From: Tenacibaculum sp. M341 | GTDB taxonomy: Bacteria; Bacteroidota; Bacteroidia; Flavobacteriales; Flavobacteriaceae | Reading direction: 5' to 3' | DNA length: 47,139 nucleotides | Assembly: GCF_004337695.1 (NCBI RefSeq) | Contig: NZ_SJXJ01000028.1 | Span: 1-47,139 of the forward strand | Shown: one piece after another, positions 1 through 8,329 of the stretch | Layout of the letters: the number at the start of each line of letters is the position of its first letter | Position numbering within the stretch: the first letter of the stretch is position 1 | Made by a program: the position numbers and the translations under genes | The notes under the pieces: model-generated | The model's database searches: none | The model's input: the letters and a program-made list of their open reading frames with translations, nothing else | Told to the model about the DNA's origin: nothing

Positions 1-96
1 TCTTTTAATGCTAAAATAAAAGCGTTTAGAGCTCAATTTAGAGGAGTGAGAAATGTAGAATTCTTTCTATACAGATTAACACAAATTTTTGCTTAA
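1..96 (+). CDS. Transposase C-terminus, ISAon1/ISL3-like (partial)
   Basis: The window opens inside a reading frame that ends in TAA at 94-96. The 31 visible residues are basic and end RNVEFFLYRLTQIFA; this matches my memory of the conserved C-terminus of ISAon1-family (DDE, ISL3-type) transposases common in Flavobacteriia. The catalytic region lies outside the window, so activity cannot be judged. The sequence just after the stop (about 97-117) may be the right terminal repeat of the element, but no partner end is visible to prove it. Confidence 0.65.
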   Translation, partial: SFNAKIKAFRAQFRGVRNVEFFLYRLTQIFA

Positions 97-170
97 CCAC
101 AACTTTTAGGAATGATCCAAATTCAAACCACTTTTAAACAAACACTTAACTCAATTACAAAGAAACAAAA

Positions 171-196
171 AAGCCTTACTAAAATTAGTAAGGCTT
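171..196 (-). terminator. Rho-independent terminator of the tRNA operon
   Basis: A perfect 10-base stem (171-180 with 187-196, extendable by two A-T pairs) lies five bases beyond the 3' end of tRNA-Arg. Read on the minus strand, the stem is followed by a run of T (complement of 165-170). It also sits between the transposase tail and the tRNA genes and would separate their transcription. Confidence 0.85.
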
Positions 197-200
197 ATTG

Positions 201-274
201 TGATCGCGACAGGATTCGAACCTGTGACCGTCTGCTTAGAAGGCAGATGCTCTATCCAGCTGAGCTACGCGACC
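201..274 (-). tRNA. tRNA-Arg (anticodon TCT)
   Basis: On the minus strand the acceptor stem GGTCGCG pairs with CGCGATC, followed by discriminator A. The anticodon loop CTTCTAA reads TCT (AGA/AGG codons), and the T loop has the usual TTCGAAT. CCA is not encoded, as is common in Bacteroidetes. It is the last gene of a three-tRNA operon and is followed directly by a terminator. Confidence 0.95.
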
Positions 275-288
275 ATTAATTTTTTATG

Positions 289-363
289 TCGGGGTGGCAG
301 GATTCGAACCTGCGACCTCCTGCTCCCAAAGCAGGCGCGATGACCGGGCTACGCTACACCCCG
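289..363 (-). tRNA. tRNA-Pro (anticodon TGG)
   Basis: Acceptor stem CGGGGTG pairs with CACCCCG and is followed by discriminator A. The anticodon stem CCTGC/GCAGG encloses the loop TTTGGGA, giving anticodon TGG. The T arm is intact. CCA is not encoded. It is the middle gene of the tRNA cluster, 14 bases from tRNA-Arg and 24 from tRNA-Ser. Confidence 0.95.
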
Positions 364-387
364 ATTGGGTCATCTGCAATTTTGTTG

Positions 388-469
388 CGGAGAGACCGGG
401 ATTCGAACCCGGGCATCCCGAAGGATGACAGCTTAGCAGGCTGCTGCATTACCACTCTGCCACCTCTCC
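388..469 (-). tRNA. tRNA-Ser (anticodon GCT)
   Basis: Acceptor stem GGAGAGG pairs with TCTCTCC (one G-T pair), with discriminator G. The anticodon loop CTGCTAA gives GCT (AGC/AGU codons). A long variable arm with a TTCG-capped hairpin (around 411-427) is diagnostic of a type II tRNA. It is the first gene of the cluster, about 35 bases downstream of a good Bacteroidetes promoter. Confidence 0.95.
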
Positions 470-505
470 CAAAACTCTCAATTGTGAGCTTTAAAATTGC
501 GAGTG

Positions 506-537
506 CAAATATATAACGAATTAAAGTATCTCACAAA
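506..537 (-). promoter_or_regulatory. Bacteroidetes-type promoter for the tRNA operon
   Basis: On the minus strand a TTTG element (complement of 534-537) is followed after 20 bases by TATATTTG (complement of 506-513), a full match to the Bacteroidetes -33/-7 consensus TTTG-N19-21-TAnnTTTG. The predicted start would lie some 30 bases upstream of tRNA-Ser. Confidence 0.8.
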
Positions 538-559
538 CTTTTTTTAAGAAAAAAAATCA

Positions 560-2620
560 CTATTCTGGATACTCAATTCGTAAGTGGTATATATTCATCA
601 ACTTAGCTTTAATAATTTTTTTAATTTTTTCTATCTCTCTAAACGTAATATTCGAATTTATAAACTGATTATTGTTTTTTTGACCTTCCACAACCTTATC
701 TATTAATTCGTCTATAGATTGTGCTGTTGGTTTTTTTAAACTTTTTGAAGCAGCCTCTGCAGAATCGCATATCATTAAAATAGCTGTTTCCTTAGAAAAC
801 GGAATTGGACCTTGGTATCTGAACTTTTTTTCATCTATAATTTCATCAGGATTGTTTTCTTGCTCTTTTTTATAAAAGTAATACACTAAACTTGTTCCAT
901 GATGTGTTCTTATAAAATCTATAATTCTATCAGGTATATTATTCTTTTTGGCTATTTCTATTCCTCGTATTACATGACTTAAAATAATTTGGGCACTGTC
1001 TCTAGGAGATAAATCGTTATGAGGATTTACACCTGTAATTTGATTCTCTATAAAATATTTAGGATTCGCCATTTTTCCTATATCGTGATATAAAGCTCCT
1101 GTTCTTACCAACATAGAGTTTGCTCCTATTTCATTTGCTGCTGCTTCAGCTAAATTAGCTACCTGAATTGAATGTTGGAATGTACCTGGTGCTTTTTCAT
1201 TTAATTCTCTTAAAAGCTTTGAATTTGTATTTGACAGCTCTAACAAAGTTACATCTGAAACTAAACCAAATAGTTTTTCATAGAAGTAAATGAAGAATAC
1301 AGCTAAAAAGGATAACAATCCATTCATTGCAAACCATCCAAAATTCGCCCATTTAATATTAGTTATGTTTCCTTCTGTAATAATTGAAAAAGCAAAATAA
1401 GCAATCATATACACCAACGTTACCTGCATTATTGAGATAAATAAACTTGCTCTCTTATACAATTCAGTTGCTGATAAAATAGTTACAATACCAGCTATTA
1501 TGTGTAGATATATGAATTCAAAGCTATTAGGCACAATAAACCCTAATAAAAGAACTGTTAGTACATGCGCAAAGAATCCTAATTTAGCATCAAAAAACGC
1601 TTTTAATACAATTGGTAAAATAGTAAGTGGCACTACATACAATAAATGTGGATTGTAGGATACAATAATTGTTTGCGCAAAAATTATTAATAAAACATTT
1701 AAAAAGATAAATGTAATTTGACTGTTATTATTGTAAATTTCTCTTCTGTATCCGTGTAAAAACAACAACAACATTAATAAAGCTATTGACACTAAAATCG
1801 TGTATCCGAAAACCAACCAATTATAGTTAGATTTTGTCCATATTTGAGATTTTGATGTTTCTTTTAACGAGCTTAAAACACTAAACTTTTTTCCTTCAAC
1901 AATATCTCCTTTTTGAATGATTAATTCATCTTTAGAAATTTTTCCTTTTGTATAAGATATTCCAGCAATTACTTCATCTAGTTCTTTTTCGGTAAACTCT
2001 TGATCAAAAACCACATTAGGTTCTAGTAATTCCGATAATTCTTTAATTACAAAATCTTTTGAATATGATCTTTCAAACTTTTCCAAACCTTTTACGATTA
2101 AAGAAAGTACATCTTTTGATTGTGTTAAATTTGAAAATAACACATCTTCTATAGCATTATTCTTCCTCAATGATATCATTACATTATCATTAGATTTATT
2201 TGCTGAAAATTCATCTACAAATCCCACATTGTAAACCTCTTCTATAATCTTTCGTCCTGCAATTCTTAGTTTATTCACTTTTTTAGTATCTAAACTATCA
2301 ACGGCAGCTAAAGCATTCATTGCTTTCAAAAAAGCTTCTTGTTTACTATTTGGAATATTTAAATCGTAAGAGAAATATTGTTGTATAGAAGACTTTAATT
2401 CTTTTATTTCTGTTGAAACTTCTTCTTCTGTCTTCTGAATTGCAAAATCAAAAGGAGCATATAAATTATCATACTGCCATGGCTTACCCTGTAAAAAGTC
2501 ATATCTAAACTGTCCTCCTTTAGGTAGTAAATACACTATTAAAAAAGTAGTAACTAAAAACAATAACACTCTGTAAATAGCTGTGTTATTTTTATATAAA
2601 CTAGTGATAATTTTATTCAT
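560..2620 (-). CDS. pgpH: PgpH-like 7TM-HD cyclic-di-AMP phosphodiesterase
   Basis: A 686-residue membrane protein with the 7TMR-HD layout: one N-terminal transmembrane segment (about 16-36), an extracytoplasmic 7TMR-HDED-like region (about 60-260), a block of seven hydrophobic helices (about 270-470), and a cytoplasmic HD phosphohydrolase domain. The HD signature is visible as YHDIGKM (H512, D513), preceded by an H in FQHSIQVA and followed by further metal-ligand candidates in SPRDS, LSHV, THH and CDSAEAA. In characterised relatives (Listeria PgpH) the domain hydrolyses cyclic di-AMP to pApA. The length is normal for the Bacteroidetes form. It is transcribed divergently from the thiolase gene across a 101-base gap and convergently with nothing before the tRNAs. 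The family call is firm; the substrate is taken from the family. Confidence 0.9.
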   Translation of the reverse strand: MNKIITSLYKNNTAIYRVLLFLVTTFLIVYLLPKGGQFRYDFLQGKPWQYDNLYAPFDFAIQKTEEEVSTEIKELKSSIQQYFSYDLNIPNSKQEAFLKAMNALAAVDSLDTKKVNKLRIAGRKIIEEVYNVGFVDEFSANKSNDNVMISLRKNNAIEDVLFSNLTQSKDVLSLIVKGLEKFERSYSKDFVIKELSELLEPNVVFDQEFTEKELDEVIAGISYTKGKISKDELIIQKGDIVEGKKFSVLSSLKETSKSQIWTKSNYNWLVFGYTILVSIALLMLLLFLHGYRREIYNNNSQITFIFLNVLLIIFAQTIIVSYNPHLLYVVPLTILPIVLKAFFDAKLGFFAHVLTVLLLGFIVPNSFEFIYLHIIAGIVTILSATELYKRASLFISIMQVTLVYMIAYFAFSIITEGNITNIKWANFGWFAMNGLLSFLAVFFIYFYEKLFGLVSDVTLLELSNTNSKLLRELNEKAPGTFQHSIQVANLAEAAANEIGANSMLVRTGALYHDIGKMANPKYFIENQITGVNPHNDLSPRDSAQIILSHVIRGIEIAKKNNIPDRIIDFIRTHHGTSLVYYFYKKEQENNPDEIIDEKKFRYQGPIPFSKETAILMICDSAEAASKSLKKPTAQSIDELIDKVVEGQKNNNQFINSNITFREIEKIKKIIKAKLMNIYHLRIEYPE

Positions 2621-2661
2621 CCTTGTAAACTTCTAAGTGTAAATATAACCTTTTGTTATTA

Positions 2662-2693
2662 TTTGAGAACTTATTATAAAATGGTTATTTTCG
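2662..2693 (+). promoter_or_regulatory. Candidate Bacteroidetes promoter for the thiolase operon
   Basis: TTTG (2662-2665), a 20-base spacer and TATTTTCG (2686-2693, one mismatch to TAnnTTTG) lie about 29 bases before the thiolase start codon. Confidence 0.55.
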
Positions 2694-2721
2694 CAGTATA
2701 TAAAAATCAAATTATTTTATA

Positions 2722-3897
2722 ATGAAAGAAGTAGTTATTGTATCTGTAGCTAGAACTCCAATAGGAAGTTTCTTAGGTACATTATCAAATATACCTGCTC
2801 CTAAATTAGGGGCAATTGCTATCAAAGGCGCTTTAGATAAACTAAATATAGAACCAAATCAAGTAGAAGAAGTTTTCATGGGTAACGTTGTTTCAGCTGG
2901 TTTAGGTCAAGCTCCTGCTCGTCAGGCAGCTATTTTGGCTGGTATACCTGATACTGTTCCTTGTACAACTGTGAATAAAGTATGTTCTTCTGGTATGAAA
3001 TCTATCATGTTAGCTGCGCAAACTATTGCATTAGGTGATGCCGAAATCGTTGTAGCTGGTGGTATGGAAAACATGAGTATGATTCCTCATTACCAACACG
3101 CACGTTCTGCTACCAAATTTGGTCCTGTAAAAATGGAAGATGGTATGCAAAGAGACGGTTTAGTAGATGCTTATGAAAAAGTAGCTATGGGTGTTTGTGC
3201 TGATGAGTGTGCTGTTGAGTATAACTTTTCTAGAGAAGATCAAGATGCTTTTGCTATAGAATCATACAACAGATCTTCTAAAGCTTGGAGCGAAGGTAAA
3301 TTTGCTGATGAAATTGTACCTGTAGAAGTTCCACAAAGAAGAGGAGAACCAGTTATCTTTAATGAAGATGAAGAGTACAAAAATGTAAAAATGGAGAAAA
3401 TTCCAGCTTTACGTCCAGCTTTTACAAAAGAAGGAACTGTTACTGCTGCTAATGCCTCTACAATTAATGATGGTGGTGCTGCGTTAGTATTAATGTCTGC
3501 TGATAAAGCACAAGAATTAGGTATTACTCCTTTGGCTAAAATTAAAGGGTATGCAGATGCTGCTCACGAACCTAAATGGTTTACTACTGCACCTGCAAAA
3601 GCTTTACCTAAAGCATTAGCTAAAGCTGGTGTTGCTATAGATGATGTTGATTATTTTGAATTAAACGAAGCATTTTCTGTAGTAGGTTTAGCGAATACTA
3701 AAATCTTAGGTATTTCTGCTGATAAAGTAAATGTAAATGGTGGTGCTGTTTCATTAGGGCACCCATTAGGAGTTTCTGGAGCAAGAATTATAATTGCTTT
3801 AACTTCTATTTTAAAACAAAATGACGCTAAAATTGGTGCTGCTGGTATTTGTAACGGTGGTGGTGGTGCTAGCGCAATGGTAATAGAAAGAATTTAA
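2722..3897 (+). CDS. Acetyl-CoA C-acetyltransferase (thiolase)
   Basis: This 391-residue protein is a full-length thiolase. The nucleophilic cysteine is C88 in NKVCSSGMKS; the NEAF asparagine loop, the GHPLG catalytic histidine and the C-terminal GICNGGGGAS cysteine loop are all present. Such enzymes condense two acetyl-CoA to acetoacetyl-CoA or cleave 3-ketoacyl-CoA. The sequence resembles the biosynthetic/short-chain acetoacetyl-CoA type (AtoB/ThlA/PhaA), but the direction and chain length cannot be settled here, so no symbol is given. A candidate promoter sits just upstream, and the NlpC/P60 gene follows 20 bases after the stop, so the two are probably co-transcribed up to the terminator at 4691. 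Confidence 0.92.
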   Translation: MKEVVIVSVARTPIGSFLGTLSNIPAPKLGAIAIKGALDKLNIEPNQVEEVFMGNVVSAGLGQAPARQAAILAGIPDTVPCTTVNKVCSSGMKSIMLAAQTIALGDAEIVVAGGMENMSMIPHYQHARSATKFGPVKMEDGMQRDGLVDAYEKVAMGVCADECAVEYNFSREDQDAFAIESYNRSSKAWSEGKFADEIVPVEVPQRRGEPVIFNEDEEYKNVKMEKIPALRPAFTKEGTVTAANASTINDGGAALVLMSADKAQELGITPLAKIKGYADAAHEPKWFTTAPAKALPKALAKAGVAIDDVDYFELNEAFSVVGLANTKILGISADKVNVNGGAVSLGHPLGVSGARIIIALTSILKQNDAKIGAAGICNGGGGASAMVIERI

Positions 3898-3917
3898 TTT
3901 TTTAAAATTTTTACTGA

Positions 3918-4685
3918 TTGTTTGGAATTTGTAATTTAAGTATTGTTCCGTTAAGGTTATTACCCACTGATACTTCTGAAATGGTGAATCAAATTATTTT
4001 TGGTGAACATTTCACTATTTTAGAAAAAGATAAAAAATGGAGCAAGATAAAATTAGCTTTTGATGGCTATGAAGGATATATTGATAATAAGCAATATGAA
4101 GAAATTCCTGAGTCATTGTATATGCAGATAGAAGACCAACCCAAAGTATTTGCGGGTGAGTTAATAGACTTTATTCATGATAAAGAAAATAACTTAACTA
4201 CTATACCTTTAGGTGCTAGACTTCCTTTTTACAAGGATAATCAGTTTTCTATTAATGCAAATTCATATATCTATGAAGGTAGAATTAACAATAAAAAATT
4301 ATCAAAGCAATCAATCATTGAAATTGCCTTTTTGTTCTTAAACGTTCCTTATTTATGGGGAGGAAAAACTCCTTTTGGAATTGACTGCTCAGGGTTTACA
4401 CAAACCGTATACAAATTATGCGGATATAATTTACTTAGAGATGCTAAAGAGCAAGCAACACAAGGTGAAGTTTTAAGTTTTATAGAAGAAAGTGAACCTG
4501 GTGATTTAGCTTTTTTTGATAATGAAGAAGGTAATATAACCCATGTAGGTATTGTTATGAACGATTATAACATTATTCATGCACATGGTAAAGTAAGAAT
4601 AGACAAACTAGATCACAGTGGCATTTACAATACAGATACGCTCAAACATTCTCATAAACTTAGAATGATTAAAAAATTAGTATAA
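3918..4685 (+). CDS. NlpC/P60 (C40) peptidoglycan endopeptidase with SH3-like N-terminus
   Basis: A 255-residue cysteine peptidase. The N-terminal half (about 1-110) reads as two SH3b-like wall-binding segments (GICNLSIVPLR, then a second beta-rich block). The C-terminal half is an NlpC/P60 domain with the catalytic cysteine C157 in FGIDCSGFTQ and the histidine H209 in THVGIVM; the third polar residue is probably H221 in IIHAHG. Relatives cleave the D-Glu/meso-DAP bond in cell-wall peptides. The start is TTG at 3918: a TGA in the same frame lies immediately before it at 3915-3917, and the family usually begins with an xYGICNLS-type N-terminus. There is no obvious signal peptide, so it may recycle muropeptides in the cytoplasm. 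It follows the thiolase by 20 bases. Confidence 0.88.
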   Translation: MFGICNLSIVPLRLLPTDTSEMVNQIIFGEHFTILEKDKKWSKIKLAFDGYEGYIDNKQYEEIPESLYMQIEDQPKVFAGELIDFIHDKENNLTTIPLGARLPFYKDNQFSINANSYIYEGRINNKKLSKQSIIEIAFLFLNVPYLWGGKTPFGIDCSGFTQTVYKLCGYNLLRDAKEQATQGEVLSFIEESEPGDLAFFDNEEGNITHVGIVMNDYNIIHAHGKVRIDKLDHSGIYNTDTLKHSHKLRMIKKLV

Positions 4686-4690
4686 AAAAC

Positions 4691-4718
4691 AAAACCTTTA
4701 GATTACTCTAAAGGTTTT
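4691..4718. terminator. Bidirectional Rho-independent terminator
   Basis: An 11-base perfect stem (4691-4701 with 4708-4718) with a 6-base loop is flanked by A-rich and T-rich tracts on both sides. It can end both the thiolase/NlpC transcript and the convergent small gene at 4750-5037. Confidence 0.85.
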
Positions 4719-4749
4719 TGTTTTAATTCAAATAATTTTATTTTCTTTT

Positions 4750-5037
4750 TTAAGCGACGCTAACTATTCTTTGTAATGGAATTAATGTTGACTGTTTGAG
4801 TATTACAGATTTATCTGTAACACCCCATATTGTTGTTTCTACTCTCTTATAACCGTTTTCATCTGCAAATACAATTTTCACCTTTTGGCGTTCTAAATTA
4901 CCTAAATATAGTGCCCTTCTTAAATCTATAGACCTATTGATTTGATCTTTCTTCATATTAAGAACTTCTTTCTTAGGAAACTTAAAAAATTTAATTTGTT
5001 CTTTCTCTACATTTTGTGCGTTTGAGTTTAATTTCAT
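4750..5037 (-). CDS. Small conserved Bacteroidetes protein, Lsm/SH3-barrel-like
   Basis: A 95-residue protein without signal peptide or membrane segment. The C-terminal 60 residues (VKIVFADENGYKRVETTIWG, then VILKQSTLIPLQRIVSVA) have the alternating pattern of a small beta-barrel, and the ending IPLQRIVSV resembles that seen in Lsm/Hfq-like or similar RNA-associated barrels. That fold is an inference; I know similar short proteins in Bacteroidetes but no assigned role. An internal Met (residue 28) could be an alternative start, but a good promoter about 40 bases upstream favours the full-length start at 5037. It ends close to a bidirectional terminator. Confidence 0.75.
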   Translation of the reverse strand: MKLNSNAQNVEKEQIKFFKFPKKEVLNMKKDQINRSIDLRRALYLGNLERQKVKIVFADENGYKRVETTIWGVTDKSVILKQSTLIPLQRIVSVA

Positions 5038-5075
5038 GAATTGGGGATTTAAAATTAACCGTTAGTTTACATTTA

Positions 5076-5104
5076 CAAAGCTAAATATACTGATTAATTT
5101 CAAA
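5076..5104 (-). promoter_or_regulatory. Candidate Bacteroidetes promoter for the 95-residue gene
   Basis: On the minus strand TAGCTTTG (complement of 5076-5083) matches TAnnTTTG exactly, with TTTG (complement of 5101-5104) 17 bases upstream, slightly short of the usual 19-21. The implied transcript start gives a leader of about 30 bases. Confidence 0.5.
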
Positions 5105-5184
5105 CACACAATAAAAAACACAAAAAACACACAAAAAACCAATAAAACTAAGTTTAACTTATCAAAAACACAACAAAAACAGAA

Positions 5185-6273
5185 CTATTTTAAACATTCA
5201 TAAATCACAAATTTATTATTGACAGCGATAATACCTACAACTTTAAATAGTTTTAATAAATACGTTTTATAATTTAAATGCTTGTTTGCTACTAGTACAA
5301 ATCGTCCATCAACTTTCAAACATTTTTCTACACCTTCAAACAAATTAAAAGTGATTTCAATATTATTTTCATGTTCAAAATGAAATGGCGGATTTGAAAC
5401 TACCAAATCAAAATAGGCTTCACTTAAAGAATCTAAGGTATCATCACAAACAAATTTTGTCTTTTTGGAAAGAACATTCAACTTAGAAGAAGCAATTGCC
5501 AAATTAAAATCGTCAATCAATGTTACTTCTGCATTTTTATTTTGTTCTAACACATCGTAAGCTATAATTCCATTACCTGAAGCTACATCTAAAACTTTTA
5601 TTTCATTGGATTTCATCTTGAAATTATCCAATAAAAACCGTGTTCCTATATCTATTTTTCCAGAAGAGAAAACACCATAATATTGTGTTAAAAAAGTATC
5701 TTTCCATTCAATTTCATTTATCAAGCTTTTGTATTCATTTTTTTTAGGTGACTTCAGAATTAATAATCTAGATTTTTTCCAAGCCTTAGTCTGACTAACT
5801 TCTTCAAAATAATTTGCAGCAATTTCAAGATAAGAAGCACTAAAATATTTAGTCATAAAACCACAAACAACTTCAATTTTAGAAGTTGCACTTTTATGAA
5901 TTTGCTGTAAAAACAGTTCGAATAACTCTAGTGACTTTGGTATTTTTATTAGAGCTAAATCAACTTCTTTAAGAGTGTCTAAAGGAGATTTATACTCTAT
6001 TTCAACATCTAACTTATTCAACTCTAAATTATATGTTATTGCTTTTTTTTGACTTGCATATGTCCAAATAGTAGTTATTCTTTTTTCATTTAGTAAGCAG
6101 TTCCATACTCCAAATCTGTCGTTAAAAACATGTACAGTTTCACTATTCTTTTCCTTAACATAATCAGCAACCAATAACTCTGCATTACTCCATGCTCTCA
6201 ATGATTTATTGGTTGTTTTAGGATATCTTAGTAATTTATAATTTCCTAAAACTTCTTCTACTTTATAATCCAC
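5185..6273 (-). CDS. rlmG: RlmG/RsmC-family rRNA guanine-N2 methyltransferase
   Basis: A 362-residue protein with the two-domain plan of RlmG and RsmC: an N-terminal degenerate methyltransferase-like half (LRAWSNAELLVADY near the start, as in RlmG) and a C-terminal active Rossmann methyltransferase. SAM motif I is DVASGNG beginning at D229, an acidic DD follows strand 2, and the catalytic motif NPPF begins at N294. E. coli RlmG (378 residues) methylates G1835 of 23S rRNA and RsmC methylates G1207 of 16S rRNA; the N-terminal match favours RlmG, but the exact base is inferred. It lies 24 bases downstream of the glutamate-synthase-like gene on the same strand and is probably its operon partner. 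Confidence 0.72.
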   Translation of the reverse strand: MDYKVEEVLGNYKLLRYPKTTNKSLRAWSNAELLVADYVKEKNSETVHVFNDRFGVWNCLLNEKRITTIWTYASQKKAITYNLELNKLDVEIEYKSPLDTLKEVDLALIKIPKSLELFELFLQQIHKSATSKIEVVCGFMTKYFSASYLEIAANYFEEVSQTKAWKKSRLLILKSPKKNEYKSLINEIEWKDTFLTQYYGVFSSGKIDIGTRFLLDNFKMKSNEIKVLDVASGNGIIAYDVLEQNKNAEVTLIDDFNLAIASSKLNVLSKKTKFVCDDTLDSLSEAYFDLVVSNPPFHFEHENNIEITFNLFEGVEKCLKVDGRFVLVANKHLNYKTYLLKLFKVVGIIAVNNKFVIYECLK

Positions 6274-6297
6274 TCTAACTATAATCGAAATTATTAA

Positions 6298-7806
6298 TTA
6301 ATAATATATTTCTTCTAAAGAACTAATATCTCCAGCCTTATTTCTTCTAAAAACATCTTTCGCTTCAATTTCATCTATTGAATTTTTCCCCATAGCCGCA
6401 ACTACCTCTTTTAAAGCCAAGATCGTTTTATTATGATAATTTTTAACACGAACATTCTTATCCTCAACTACCAAAGCCTCCACTAAATCTTCATTTTGTG
6501 TGGCTACACCTACAGGACAAGTATCTAAATTACATTCACGCGCTTGAATACACCCTAAACTCAACATAAAACTTCTAGCCATACCTACAGCGTCTGCACC
6601 TAATGCTTTCAGTTTTACAATATCAAATGCATCAATAGCCTTACCACTAGCTATAATTTTTATCTGATCTTTTAGATTGTATTTAATCAACATTTTGTTT
6701 ACAAAAGAAAGACCATCAAACAAAGGTGTACCCACATAATTTGAAAACTCTAACGGTGCAGAACCAGTTCCACCTTCTCCCCCATCAACAGAAATAAAAT
6801 CTGGGTAATTATTTATTTCAGCAAAAGTTTTAATCATTTGCTCAATTTCTTCGTTATTTCCTACACAAAACTTAATTCCAACTGGTTTTCCTTCACTAAG
6901 TTCTCTAACTTTTTGAAGAAAAACAATCATTTCTTTAAAATTAGAAAAAGCTGAATGTCCAGGAGGTGAATCAACTCTTGTAAATGGTTCTACAGATCTA
7001 ATTTTTGATATTTCTTCTGTATTTTTCTTAGCAGGTAAAATTCCTCCATGCCCTGGTTTTGCTCCTTGCGATAATTTTATCTCAATCATTTTCACTTCAG
7101 GTCTAACCGCATTCTCCTTAAAAATATCATCATCAAAATAACGTTTCCCATCTACAGTTTTTCCTGCTCCAAAATAACCTGTACCTACCTGGAATATTAA
7201 ATCTCCACCTTGTAAATGATATGGTGAAATTCCTCCTTCACCTGTGTTATGAGCAAAATCGCCCATCTTAGCTCCCTGATTCAAAGCTTTTATTGCATTT
7301 TTACTTAAAGAACCAAATGACATAGCAGAAATATTAATAATAGATCCTTTATATTTTTTTTGACACTTATCTGATCCAATAACAACATCTTCCCCTTCAA
7401 TATGATGATGATCTGTAGGAAATAAAGAATGCTTTACAAACTCATAACCTTTTTCATAAACATTATGTTGTGTACCAAAAGGAACTGTTTCAGTTTCTTT
7501 TTTTGCTCTTTGATATACAATACTTCTTTTTTCTCTATTAATAGGAGTACCATTTAAATCATCTTCAATAAAATACTGCTGTATTTTTTCTCTCTCCTCT
7601 TCAAAAAGCCAACGTAAACGAGCTACCACTGGAAATGCACGTAGCAATGAATGATTCTTCTGTATAAAAGCATCGTATACTGCCAAAATACTTACTATTG
7701 ATGAAATACCTAATAAAATAAAATTTCCAGTTTCTGGGATAAAGTATACTAAAACGCCACATAAAACTGTAGCTGTAATACATAACGCCAAAATAGTGTC
7801 TCTCAT
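6298..7806 (-). CDS. Membrane-anchored FMN-binding glutamate synthase-like protein
   Basis: A 502-residue protein. Two hydrophobic segments (about 3-23 and 29-47) are followed by a glutamate synthase FMN/Fe-S domain: INISAMSFGSLS, KPGHGGILPAKK, DGGEGGTGSAP and the 3Fe-4S cysteine cluster C419, C425 and C430 in CIQARECNLDTCPVGVATQ. It lacks the amidotransferase (GATase II) and GXGXG domains of a full GltB, so it belongs to the stand-alone FMN-binding glutamate synthase family, found widely in Bacteroidetes, whose true reaction is unsettled. The start at 7806 gives a clean N-terminal membrane segment. The rlmG-like gene follows after 24 bases. The L31 terminator lies just upstream. Confidence 0.88.
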   Translation of the reverse strand: MRDTILALCITATVLCGVLVYFIPETGNFILLGISSIVSILAVYDAFIQKNHSLLRAFPVVARLRWLFEEEREKIQQYFIEDDLNGTPINREKRSIVYQRAKKETETVPFGTQHNVYEKGYEFVKHSLFPTDHHHIEGEDVVIGSDKCQKKYKGSIINISAMSFGSLSKNAIKALNQGAKMGDFAHNTGEGGISPYHLQGGDLIFQVGTGYFGAGKTVDGKRYFDDDIFKENAVRPEVKMIEIKLSQGAKPGHGGILPAKKNTEEISKIRSVEPFTRVDSPPGHSAFSNFKEMIVFLQKVRELSEGKPVGIKFCVGNNEEIEQMIKTFAEINNYPDFISVDGGEGGTGSAPLEFSNYVGTPLFDGLSFVNKMLIKYNLKDQIKIIASGKAIDAFDIVKLKALGADAVGMARSFMLSLGCIQARECNLDTCPVGVATQNEDLVEALVVEDKNVRVKNYHNKTILALKEVVAAMGKNSIDEIEAKDVFRRNKAGDISSLEEIYY

Positions 7807-7856
7807 ATTGAATAATAATTATAAAGGTTAAAAATAAAGATTTTAATCCATAAAAA

Positions 7857-7880
7857 AAGCTCCGAAATATTTCGGAGCTT
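7857..7880 (-). terminator. Rho-independent terminator after L31
   Basis: A perfect 10-base stem (7857-7866 with 7871-7880) and an ATAT loop are followed on the minus strand by seven T. It lies 23 bases beyond the rpmE stop codon. Confidence 0.88.
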
Positions 7881-7903
7881 CTATTTTTTCTAAAAATTCG
7901 AGA

Positions 7904-8155
7904 TTACTTCTTGAATTTTGCATATTTGTTTTTGAACTTATCAATACGTCCAGCAGTATCTACTAACTTAGACTTACCAGTGTAAAACGGGTGAGAAGTT
8001 CTTGAAATTTCTAACTTTAATAATGGGTATTCTACGCCTTCAACTTCAATTGTTTCTTTTGAGTTAGCTGTAGATTTAGTTAAAAACACATCTCCGTTAG
8101 ACATGTCTTTGAATGCTACCATTCTATAATTTTCTGGGTGTATACCTTTTTTCAT
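7904..8155 (-). CDS. rpmE2: 50S ribosomal protein L31, type B
   Basis: An 83-residue basic protein starting [13 protein letters not shown] with the core [24 protein letters not shown] typical of L31. It has none of the cysteines of the zinc-binding form, so it is the zinc-free (type B) paralogue, which is the usual L31 in Flavobacteriia. It is a single-gene unit with its own promoter (8252-8281) and terminator (7857-7880), and the roughly 90-base leader contains inverted repeats that could serve feedback control. Confidence 0.96.
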   Translation of the reverse strand: MKKGIHPENYRMVAFKDMSNGDVFLTKSTANSKETIEVEGVEYPLLKLEISRTSHPFYTGKSKLVDTAGRIDKFKNKYAKFKK

Positions 8156-8251
8156 GTTTAAAACTTTTAACTTTGTATGAAATTGTTTAAAATTGGTAAG
8201 GTTTTAAACGCCTCCAAAAATTCAAAAACCGGCAATGGCTATTTGAGGGTG

Positions 8252-8281
8252 CAAATTTAACCCTTTTTTTTAAATTCCAAA
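8252..8281 (-). promoter_or_regulatory. Bacteroidetes-type promoter for rpmE2
   Basis: On the minus strand TAAATTTG (complement of 8252-8259) is an exact TAnnTTTG, with TTTG (complement of 8278-8281) 18 bases upstream and a second TTTG four bases further. The predicted leader is about 90 bases long. Confidence 0.7.
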
Positions 8282-8329
8282 CAAATAAATTGTTTTATTT
8301 GTATTGAAATTACATTCAACCGAAAGAAT

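Noticed and set aside
286-516. A 76-codon plus-strand open frame with RPPAPKAGAM and RRDRDSNPG
   Set aside because: It is the antisense of the tRNA-Pro and tRNA-Ser genes, a well-known spurious frame over tRNA clusters.
7601-7783. A 60-codon minus-strand frame within the glutamate synthase-like gene
   Set aside because: It lies fully inside the larger gene in another frame, and its aromatic-rich sequence is typical of a shadow.
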